A stretch of DNA of 64,000 nt from Halovulum sp039180525 (lineage in GTDB: Bacteria > Pseudomonadota > Alphaproteobacteria > Rhodobacterales > Rhodobacteraceae), in contig JBCDDF010000002.1 of assembly GCA_039180525.1 (NCBI GenBank), positions 1-64,000 on the forward strand, in the 5' to 3' direction. Under the pieces are notes generated by a model that saw nothing but the letters and a program-made list of their open reading frames with translations, had not been told where the DNA came from and searched no databases. Numbering within the stretch: position 1 is the stretch's first letter; every line of letters starts with the position of its first letter. Shown here one piece after another: positions 15,983-23,245 of this stretch. Both the position numbers and the translations under genes were made by a program.

Positions 15983-17391
15983 GCGGCGTGCTTTTCCTGC
16001 AAGCGAAGCTCGACGATCCGCTCTACCTGGCGGCAGGCCTCGGCAAATTCCGCGTCTCGGTCGTTCTCCAACCGCCGGCGGAAGGTCTCCATGATCGAGG
16101 CCTTCGTGTTGTCGCGCACGGCGATGATGAAGGGAAAGCCGAATTTCGAGGTGTAGGCAGCGTTCAACTCGGCAAAGGCCGCGCGCTGGTCGTTGGCCAA
16201 CGCGTCGAGACCCACCGCGGCCTGTTCCGCGGTGGATTCCGCTGTCAGGCGCTTGGCCTTGGCCAGCTTGCCCGCCAGATCGGGGTGCGCGGTCAGCACA
16301 GCGAGCCGTTTGTCTTGCGGTGCTGTGCGGAACACCCGCGTAAGGGCGGCATGCACTCCCGCGGCCGTGTCATGGGTCGGGCCCAGTTCGAGGGCATGCG
16401 CACCCTCGGCAATCCAGGGCGAGTGCTCGAAGACACCACCGAATTCGGCGACGAAGGTTTCCAGGTCCATTTCAGAGGGGCGCTGGCGCTGGGAGGGTGG
16501 ATGTTCGGCCGCCCAATGCTCCGCGATCTCAAGCCGAGTTGCGAACCAGACGCCCTCATGGCTTTGGATGTATTCTAGCGCGCGCTTCAGCGCTGCGGCA
16601 CGACTAGGCCGGCCGATCAGGCGACAGTGGAGACCGATCGAGAGCATCTTCGGGGCCCCGCCGACGCCCTCTTCGTAGAGAGTGTCGAAAGCGTCCCGCA
16701 GCATTGTCTCAAAGTCCTCGCCGGTGGTGAACCCGGCCTGGATTGCGAAACGCATGTCATTGCAATCCATGGTGTAGGGGACGATCAACTGATCCCGGCC
16801 ACCGGCCTTGACCCAGTGGGGCAGATCGTCGGCGTAGCTGTCGGCAATGTAGGCAAAGCCGCCTTCCGCGGCCGCGAGATCGATGGTGTTCATCGAGCAT
16901 CGGCCCGTGTACCACCCGCGGGGCGGCGCTCCGGTAACCTCTTCGTGGAGCCGGATCGCCGCACGGATCTGGGCCCGTTCCTGCTCGGCTTGCATGTCTT
17001 TGTGTTCGATCCACTTCAGACCGTGACTGGCGATTTCCCAGCCGGCGGCCTTCATTGCGGCAACTTGTTCCGGCGCGCGTGCGAGCGCCGTGGCGACCCC
17101 GTAGACCGTGATGGGAACGTGCTTCAGAATACGATGGATGCGCCAAAATCCGGCACGGGCGCCATATTCGTAAAGCGATTCCATGTTCCAATGCCGCTGG
17201 CCCGGCCAGGCTTGGGCGCCGGTGATCTCGGACAAAAAGGCCTCGGACGCCGGATCGCCGTGCAGGATATTGCTTTCGCCGCCTTCTTCGTAATTCAGCA
17301 CGAATTGCACGGCGATCTTCGCGCCATTCGGCCAATTGGCGGCGGGCGGCGTCGCGCCGTAGCCAGTCATATCACGAGGATAGCGTGTCAC
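15979..17391 (-). CDS. puuE: Allantoinase (PuuE)-OHCU decarboxylase (UraD) fusion
   Basis: A 470-residue two-domain protein. Residues 1-300 are a polysaccharide-deacetylase-fold allantoinase (RYPRDMTGYG, FVLNYEEGGESNILHGD, SHGLKWIEH, GWYTGR, PKMLSIGLHCRLIGRP). Residues 305-470 are an OHCU decarboxylase (DLETFVAEFGGVFEHSPWIAE, LTAHPDLAGKLA, FGFPFIIAVRDNTK). Together they convert 2-oxo-4-hydroxy-4-carboxy-5-ureidoimidazoline to allantoin and then to allantoate. I prefer the GTG at 17391 (MTRYPRDM, GGGG upstream) to the TTG at 17451, which adds an unrelated leader. It is divergent from uraH, whose product feeds it. Confidence 0.9.
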   Translation of the reverse strand: MTRYPRDMTGYGATPPAANWPNGAKIAVQFVLNYEEGGESNILHGDPASEAFLSEITGAQAWPGQRHWNMESLYEYGARAGFWRIHRILKHVPITVYGVATALARAPEQVAAMKAAGWEIASHGLKWIEHKDMQAEQERAQIRAAIRLHEEVTGAPPRGWYTGRCSMNTIDLAAAEGGFAYIADSYADDLPHWVKAGGRDQLIVPYTMDCNDMRFAIQAGFTTGEDFETMLRDAFDTLYEEGVGGAPKMLSIGLHCRLIGRPSRAAALKRALEYIQSHEGVWFATRLEIAEHWAAEHPPSQRQRPSEMDLETFVAEFGGVFEHSPWIAEGAHALELGPTHDTAAGVHAALTRVFRTAPQDKRLAVLTAHPDLAGKLAKAKRLTAESTAEQAAVGLDALANDQRAAFAELNAAYTSKFGFPFIIAVRDNTKASIMETFRRRLENDRDAEFAEACRQVERIVELRLQEKHAA

Positions 17392-17539
17392 GAATGGGCC
17401 CCATTTCTCAGACGGCCCCTTGTAGACCGATAGAATAGATTTGTTTTTCAAATAAATCTTTAAGGTGCCTTCTGCCGGACGGGCTTTGCCGCGTTCCGGT
17501 CGCGTCCCCTACAAGGCAGCAACTTCAGAAGGAATTTTC

Positions 17540-17893
17540 ATGTCCGGCTATCTTACCACACACGTTCTCGACACCGCCCGCGGCTGCCCTGCAGAAGGTC
17601 TCATCATCGAATTGTTCCAGATCGAAGGCGACGAACGCACGCTTCTGAAAACGCTTACCACCAACCGGGATGGCCGAACGGATGAGCCAATTCTGCCAGC
17701 GGACCGGTTTGCGACCGGTACATACGAAATTGTCTTCCACGCCGGCGCCTATCTGGACGCGGTCGGCGTGCCGCCGGAATCTCCGCGCTTTCTCGACGTC
17801 ATCCCGCTTCGGTTCGGCATGTCGGAGGCTTCACACTATCACGTGCCGCTGCTGCTCTCACCCTTCGGATACGCCACTTACCGCGGCAGCTGA
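17540..17893 (+). CDS. uraH: 5-hydroxyisourate hydrolase (transthyretin-like)
   Basis: A 117-residue transthyretin-related hydrolase that opens 5-hydroxyisourate to OHCU. It begins with the family signature YLTTHVLDTARGCPAEG, contains catalytic His, Arg and Ser positions (TNRDGRTD near 43, ASHYHVPLLLSPFGYATYRGS at the end), and closes with the diagnostic YRGS. AGAAGG precedes the ATG at 17540. Its 3' end overlaps the convergent lysR gene by 16 bases. Confidence 0.92.
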   Translation: MSGYLTTHVLDTARGCPAEGLIIELFQIEGDERTLLKTLTTNRDGRTDEPILPADRFATGTYEIVFHAGAYLDAVGVPPESPRFLDVIPLRFGMSEASHYHVPLLLSPFGYATYRGS

Positions 17894-18810
17894 CCGCGCT
17901 TCTCGGCGTCGCGGACAACAGCGCTGATCCGTTCGATCACGAATTCCATGAAGATCCGCGTCTTGGGGTCCTGGCGCCTGCGATGGGTGAAGAGACAGGC
18001 CATCTGAATGGGCTCGGGCGGCGTTTCCGTGGCGGTCGGGACCAGACGCCCAGCCTCCAGATGCTCGGCAACCTCGAAAATAGGCTTCAGCGCAATTCCA
18101 TGGCCCGCCAGCGCCCAGTCCGTCAGGACGTCACCATCGTCGGATTCGTAACGCCCGGACACCCGGAGCCGTTTCGGTCCCTCTTCGGTCATCAAACGCC
18201 ATTGGAACTCGGTTGCTCCGGGAAAGCGTAGGTTCAGACATTCATGGCCGCCTGATACAAGTTCGTCGCCATTCCGGGGCGTGCCGTGCGCTTCCAAGTA
18301 GTCCGGCGAGGCGCACAGCACCCTTTCGACATCGGCGATTTTCCGAATGCGGAGCGCGCTGTCCTCGGGTTGCCCAAGGAAGAAGGCGAGGTCGAGCCCC
18401 TCCGTCGTCAGATCCACCTTCCGGTCGGTCAGGCGCAACCGCACACTGACTTCCCGGTACTGTTCCAGAAACGCAGGCACCTGCGGCGCGATCAGGCGCC
18501 GTCCGACACCAAGAGGCGCGGCGACATAGAGCGCGCCCTTGGGGTTTTCGGTAATACTGACGACCTGCGCCTCGGCGTTCTCGACCGACTCGAGTATCTC
18601 GCAAGCCCCCGAATAGAAGGCCCTGCCCTGTTCGGTCGGGGAAAGGCTGCGCGTCGTGCGCTGAAACAGACGCACGCTTAGATGTTCTTCAAGCTGCGAA
18701 ATCCGGGAAGACGTGACCGCCGGGGAAATCCTAAGGTCGCGCCCAGCCGCCGACATGCTGCCCAGTTCGTAGACGCGCACGAAGGTCCTGATGTTGTCTA
18801 GATAGGACAT
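17878..18810 (-). CDS. LysR-family regulator of the urate cluster
   Basis: A 310-residue LysR regulator. The N-terminal winged HTH runs YLDNIRTFVRVYELGSMSAA to PTEQGRAFY (residues 2-65) and is followed by a LysR substrate-binding domain. The ATG at 18810 gives the standard start. It sits between uraH and divergent puuD, so it probably activates puuD and perhaps the other urate genes in response to urate or an intermediate. That role is inferred from position. Confidence 0.85.
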   Translation of the reverse strand: MSYLDNIRTFVRVYELGSMSAAGRDLRISPAVTSSRISQLEEHLSVRLFQRTTRSLSPTEQGRAFYSGACEILESVENAEAQVVSITENPKGALYVAAPLGVGRRLIAPQVPAFLEQYREVSVRLRLTDRKVDLTTEGLDLAFFLGQPEDSALRIRKIADVERVLCASPDYLEAHGTPRNGDELVSGGHECLNLRFPGATEFQWRLMTEEGPKRLRVSGRYESDDGDVLTDWALAGHGIALKPIFEVAEHLEAGRLVPTATETPPEPIQMACLFTHRRRQDPKTRIFMEFVIERISAVVRDAEKRGQLPR

Positions 18811-18845
18811 TATTCCGATTTTTTTGATGCTGCTTGGCTTTTCGC

Positions 18846-18862
18846 ATTGATACCAGAACAAT
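18846..18862. promoter_or_regulatory. Candidate LysR box between lysR and puuD
   Basis: ATTG-N9-CAAT (18846-18862) is a perfect short dyad containing the T-N11-A core expected for LysR-type regulators. It lies between the divergent lysR (start 18810) and puuD (start 18911). The match is short, so it is tentative. Confidence 0.35.
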
Positions 18863-18910
18863 CGAGAGGCGCCTAGTTTGCACGGGAACCGACTTCAACG
18901 GAGGCATGGC

Positions 18911-20158
18911 ATGTACGATTTCATTGCAATCTGGGACTGGGTCGCCTTCTCCGTCCGCTGGCTGCACGTCATTACCGCCATGGCCTGGATCGGGGCGTCA
19001 TTCTACTTCATCGCGCTCGACCTGATGTTGAAGCCCTCGCCCAGCCTTCCCGAAGGTGCGTCCGGCGAGGAATGGGAGGTCCACGGGGGCGGCTTTTACC
19101 GCACGGTCAAATACAATGTCGCCCCGTCGGAGATGCCCGCACATCTGACCTGGCACAAATGGCAAAGCTACATGACTTGGGTATCGGGGGCCGCGCTTCT
19201 GATGATCATCTATTGGGTCGGCGGAGAGATTTACCTTCTGGATCCGACCAAGGCGGACCTTGCGCTGTGGCAGGGCATCCTGATTTCGGGCGGTTCTCTG
19301 ATGATCGGATGGTTGATATACGATGCCGCCTGCAAGTCGAAGCTCAGCGACAACCCCACGCTGCTGATGCTGCTGCTGTTCGTCATGCTGGTCGCGATGT
19401 CATGGGGCTACAATCAGGTCTTCACCGGCCGCGCGGCGCTTTTGCATCTCGGCGCGTTCACCGCCACGATCATGACCGCAAACGTGTTCTTCCAGATCAT
19501 GCCGAACCAGCGCATCGTGGTCGAGGACCTGAAAGCCGGGCGCACCCCGGATGCGAAGTACGGCAAGATCGCCAAAGTGCGCTCAACCCATAACAACTAC
19601 CTGACCCTGCCGGTCGTCTTCCTGATGCTGTCGAACCACTACCCGCTGGCCTTTGCCACGGAATACGCATGGATCATTGCCAGCCTGATCTTTCTCACCG
19701 GGGTCACGATCCGGCACTACTTCAACACCATGCACAGGACGGGCACGGGTCCTCACTGGACATGGGCCGTTACCGTCGTGCTCATGATCGTCATTGCCTG
19801 GTTGTCCGTCGCACCCATGACCCACGACACCTATGAAGAGGCCAACGCGCGCAAGCTTACCGCACACGAGATGCAATTCGCATCCGCGGACGGCTTTGAA
19901 GACGTCGCCGCGGTGGTCATGGGCAATTGTTCCATGTGCCACGCGCGCGAACCCTTCTACAGCGATACGATGCTCTGGCCCCCGAAAGGCGTGATCCTCG
20001 AGACGGAGGCCGACATCGCCCGAAATGCTCAGGCGGTCTTTCTCCAGGCGGGCGCCAGCCACGCAATGCCACCGCCCAACGCCATCTCTACGATGACCGA
20101 GAAAGACCGCGCGGCCATCGTGCTGTGGTACCGAAATGCGACGCGCCGGGCGGACTAG
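18911..20158 (+). CDS. puuD: Membrane urate oxidase with C-terminal cytochrome c (PuuD)
   Basis: A 415-residue protein whose first 310 residues form about eight membrane helices (RWLHVITAMAWIGASFYFIALD, HKWQSYMTWVSGAALLM). The C-terminal domain is a c-type cytochrome (CSMCH near 340, axial methionine in HAMPPPN near 386). PuuD-type proteins oxidise urate to 5-hydroxyisourate and pass electrons to the respiratory chain instead of making hydrogen peroxide. Start at 18911 has GGAGG seven bases upstream. It replaces soluble uricase in this cluster. Confidence 0.9.
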   Translation: MYDFIAIWDWVAFSVRWLHVITAMAWIGASFYFIALDLMLKPSPSLPEGASGEEWEVHGGGFYRTVKYNVAPSEMPAHLTWHKWQSYMTWVSGAALLMIIYWVGGEIYLLDPTKADLALWQGILISGGSLMIGWLIYDAACKSKLSDNPTLLMLLLFVMLVAMSWGYNQVFTGRAALLHLGAFTATIMTANVFFQIMPNQRIVVEDLKAGRTPDAKYGKIAKVRSTHNNYLTLPVVFLMLSNHYPLAFATEYAWIIASLIFLTGVTIRHYFNTMHRTGTGPHWTWAVTVVLMIVIAWLSVAPMTHDTYEEANARKLTAHEMQFASADGFEDVAAVVMGNCSMCHAREPFYSDTMLWPPKGVILETEADIARNAQAVFLQAGASHAMPPPNAISTMTEKDRAAIVLWYRNATRRAD

Positions 20159-20241
20159 GCAGACCCCGTGCATCACGGCGGGAGTGTCGGTTAAGAGACC
20201 ATCACCATGGCGCCTCCCTGCGGTTTGCAGCGGAACGCATC

Positions 20242-21186
20242 TCAGAACGCGACCTTGTCACCACCCTTGAGATCCAGGATGTCGCGCGCCTCGTCCGGGC
20301 TGGCCACGGCAAGGCCCAAGCCTTCGATGATCTGGCGGATCTTTCGCACCTGGACCGCATTCGATGTCGCCAATTCGCCCTTGCCGGCCCAGATACTGTC
20401 CTCCAGCCCGACCCGGACGTTGCCGCCGAGCGCGGCCGCCTGCGCGGCGATGCGCATCTGATTTGCACCGGCGCCCAGGACAGACCAACGATAGTCGCCG
20501 CCGAACAGCCGGTCGGCGGTGCGCTTCATGTGCAGGACGTCCTCGGGGTGTGGACCGATGCCGCCGAGAATACCGAAGACGGACTGGACGAAAAACGGCG
20601 CCTTCACGAGTCCCCGGTCGGCGAAGTGCGCCAGATTGTAGAGGTGCGCGGTGTCGTAGCATTCGAACTCGAACCGGGTGCCGTTGCCGTAGCAGGTTTG
20701 CAGCACGTACTCTATGTCTTTGAACGAGTTCCGAAAAACGAGGTCACGAGACCCCTCCAGGAAGTCGCGTTCCCAGTCATGTTTGAACGTCTTGAAACGC
20801 TTCAGCATCGGGAACAGGCCGAAGTTCATCGATCCCATGTTCAGCGACGCGACCTCGGGCTGATAGATGGCGGCCGGAGCGGCGCGTTCCTGAACGCTCA
20901 TATATGGGCTGCCGCCAGTCGTTATGTTGACGACGGCATTCGTGCCCTGCTTGATCCGCGGCAGGAAGGGCGCGAATGCCTCCGGAGACTGGTCGGGCTG
21001 CCCGGTTTCAGGGTTGCGCGCATGGAGGTGCAGGATCGCGGCACCGGCTTCGGCGGCGGCAATGGCCTCTGCCGCTATCTCATCCGGTGTGACCGGCAGG
21101 TATGGCGTCATAGACGGCGTGTGGATCGCGCCGGTGACCGCGCATGTGATGATGACCTTGCCGGGAACTGTGGGGGTCGTGTTCAT
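20242..21186 (-). CDS. BKACE-family beta-keto acid cleavage enzyme
   Basis: A 314-residue TIM-barrel zinc enzyme of the 3-keto-5-aminohexanoate cleavage family, which splits beta-keto acids with acetyl-CoA into a CoA ester and acetoacetate. Zinc ligands are seen in AAILHLHARNPETG near 50, and other blocks are NITTGGSPYMS near 90, FECYDTAHLYN near 180 and RVGLEDSIW near 265. The ATG at 21186 is preferred to the TTG at 21204. It is the last gene of the long minus-strand locus and could release the final CoA products. Confidence 0.85.
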   Translation of the reverse strand: MNTTPTVPGKVIITCAVTGAIHTPSMTPYLPVTPDEIAAEAIAAAEAGAAILHLHARNPETGQPDQSPEAFAPFLPRIKQGTNAVVNITTGGSPYMSVQERAAPAAIYQPEVASLNMGSMNFGLFPMLKRFKTFKHDWERDFLEGSRDLVFRNSFKDIEYVLQTCYGNGTRFEFECYDTAHLYNLAHFADRGLVKAPFFVQSVFGILGGIGPHPEDVLHMKRTADRLFGGDYRWSVLGAGANQMRIAAQAAALGGNVRVGLEDSIWAGKGELATSNAVQVRKIRQIIEGLGLAVASPDEARDILDLKGGDKVAF

Positions 21187-21217
21187 TGCGGTGCTTTCGT
21201 CCAAGCGCCGGACGGTC

Positions 21218-22138
21218 TCAGCCGGCGAAACGTGGCTCGGGCAGGCCCCGGATGCCGAGGCCCGTCACGGCAAATAGGCTGCCCGCCAGAAATTGCGGTT
21301 TTTCCTGCTTCTGGAACATGTCGTGGACGGCCGGATGCTTCACCCGAGCCATCGACGTGACATAAAGCACGTCGAGATCGTCCCCGCCGAACATCACGCT
21401 GGTGATGTTGTTCACGGGCATGCCGATCCGCCGGTCGACACTGCCATCGGGCGCATACCGGACCAGATCGCCGGAGATGAGTTGCGCATTCCACATGAAG
21501 CCTTCGGCATCGACGGTGGAGCCATCGGCGACGCCGTCGTCGTTTTTCGTGGACGCCAGAACGCGCCTGTTCGACAAAGTGCCGGCATCGATGTCGTAAT
21601 CGTAGGCCCAGAATTCCTCGATAAAGGTGTCTGCCAGATAGAAGGTCTTGTCGTCTGGACTCCAGCAGGGTCCGTTCGTGCACATCAACCCGTCTTCGAC
21701 TTTCGTGACCGAGAGGTCGGGATCCAGCCGCCAGAGACCGCAGTTCTTCAGCTCTTCCAGGTCGTCCATGCCGCCGGCGAAGAACCTGCCGCGCCGGTCC
21801 ACCTTGCCGTCGTTGAGACGCGTCCTTTGGACGTCGGCGTCCACCTCCTTAATGAGTTCCAATTCGATCCGGTCGCCATCGATGTGCATGAAGTAGAAAC
21901 CGTCGCACATCGCGGCGACATGCCCCCCCTTCTCGCGCAGCGCCATGGCGCCGATGTCCTTACACAGATCCCAGCTTTCGACCTTTCCGGATTTGGGATC
22001 CATCCGCCAAACAGCCCTTTTCCCGAGGCGTGGGCCGGTGCAGTCAAGCCAGTATAGCCGGCCCTCTTCCACATCCCAGATCGGCCCCTCCCCAAGATGG
22101 TTGTCGCATTCAAGGATGCACTCGATCTTCACCGTCAT
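21218..22138 (-). CDS. SMP-30/gluconolactonase-family lactonase
   Basis: A 306-residue six-bladed beta-propeller hydrolase. The metal-site glutamate lies in HLGEGPIWD at 17, the asparagine in CTNGPCWSPDD near 153 and the aspartate in ADGSTVDAEGFMW near 206. Such enzymes open sugar or aliphatic lactones. It lies between the BKACE and alcohol dehydrogenase genes on the same strand, so a lactone intermediate is expected in this pathway. Full length. Confidence 0.85.
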   Translation of the reverse strand: MTVKIECILECDNHLGEGPIWDVEEGRLYWLDCTGPRLGKRAVWRMDPKSGKVESWDLCKDIGAMALREKGGHVAAMCDGFYFMHIDGDRIELELIKEVDADVQRTRLNDGKVDRRGRFFAGGMDDLEELKNCGLWRLDPDLSVTKVEDGLMCTNGPCWSPDDKTFYLADTFIEEFWAYDYDIDAGTLSNRRVLASTKNDDGVADGSTVDAEGFMWNAQLISGDLVRYAPDGSVDRRIGMPVNNITSVMFGGDDLDVLYVTSMARVKHPAVHDMFQKQEKPQFLAGSLFAVTGLGIRGLPEPRFAG

Positions 22139-22164
22139 TGCCCCTCTCTCTCTCAGTGTCGCGG

Positions 22165-23235
22165 TCAGTTCGGTTTGATCGCCACTTTCATCGCGCCGTC
22201 TTTACGGCCCTCAAAGACATCAAGCGCGGTAGCGAACTCTGAAAGCGGAAAGCGGTGTGAAAGCAGGGGCTTGAGGTCGATCCGGCCCTCCGCAAGCATG
22301 GCGATTGCCGGTTCGGCCGTATTCGGATTGGCGCGATTGCCCACAAGCTCCACCTCGTCGAGAACCATGCGTTTGATCGGAAGTTCAGGATCGGAGTGGG
22401 GAATGCCGATCATAGAGACGACGCCGCCTTTCGCCGCCGACAGGCAGGCCTGCCGAAGGGCCTTGGCCGTTCCGGCGCATTCAAGCACGCGTGGCGTCCC
22501 TGCCCCGCCGGTCAGGTCCATGACCGCTTCGACCACGTCGGTCTTGCGATAGTCGATCCCGGTCGCACCCAAAGAGATCGCCAAGTCCAGCCGCTGCCCG
22601 CTTCCGGCGATAATGACGCGACCGGCCCCCATGGCCTGTGCGCAAAGCTGTGCCATCAGCCCTTGCGGTCCGGTGCCCAGGATCAGCACGTCGTCACCGG
22701 GTTCGAAACGGGACCGATTGACGGTGTAGAGCGCGATCGACAGCGGGTCGACATTCGCCGCGTACTCCAGGGTCATGTCGTCTGGAATGCGGTAAAGGCT
22801 CTTGACCGAGGCCAGCATGTATTGCGCATAGGCGCCCGGCGTTATGTGGCCGTGCTGACGGTGTCCCTTGGACAGGTCACCGTAATTCAGACAGATGTTG
22901 TAGCGCCCGCGCATGCAGTTCTTGCAATAGCCGCAACCCACATGCGAGATCGCGCAGACCCGGTCGCCTTCGGCCCATCCCAGCGCTGCGGCCAGTGGAC
23001 CGGTGTCCACCACCGTGCCGGACCATTCGTGACCCGGCGTGAACGGAAACGCGGGCGGCCAGAATCCTGGGAAATCTCCCTGAATGATGTGAGGATCGGT
23101 GCCGCAGATATAGGTTGTGTCAACCTTGCACAGCACTTCGTCCCCAGCGGGCGTGGGCACGGACACCCGTTCGATCGAAAACTCTCGGGGTGCGGTGAGG
23201 ACCAGAGCATTCATCATCTCGACGTTGTCCAGCAT
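22165..23235 (-). CDS. Zinc-dependent medium-chain alcohol dehydrogenase
   Basis: A 356-residue medium-chain dehydrogenase. The catalytic zinc residues are in YICGTDPH near 44 and GHEWSG near 69. The structural zinc cysteines are all present (CGYCKNCMRGRYNIC, near 100-114). The NAD-binding stretch is ILGTGPQGLMAQLCAQAMGA near 182. The GGAG before ATG 23235 supports the start. It follows the molybdenum hydroxylase in the operon. Substrate unknown. Confidence 0.87.
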   Translation of the reverse strand: MLDNVEMMNALVLTAPREFSIERVSVPTPAGDEVLCKVDTTYICGTDPHIIQGDFPGFWPPAFPFTPGHEWSGTVVDTGPLAAALGWAEGDRVCAISHVGCGYCKNCMRGRYNICLNYGDLSKGHRQHGHITPGAYAQYMLASVKSLYRIPDDMTLEYAANVDPLSIALYTVNRSRFEPGDDVLILGTGPQGLMAQLCAQAMGAGRVIIAGSGQRLDLAISLGATGIDYRKTDVVEAVMDLTGGAGTPRVLECAGTAKALRQACLSAAKGGVVSMIGIPHSDPELPIKRMVLDEVELVGNRANPNTAEPAIAMLAEGRIDLKPLLSHRFPLSEFATALDVFEGRKDGAMKVAIKPN

Positions 23236-23245
23236 TCAGGTCTCC

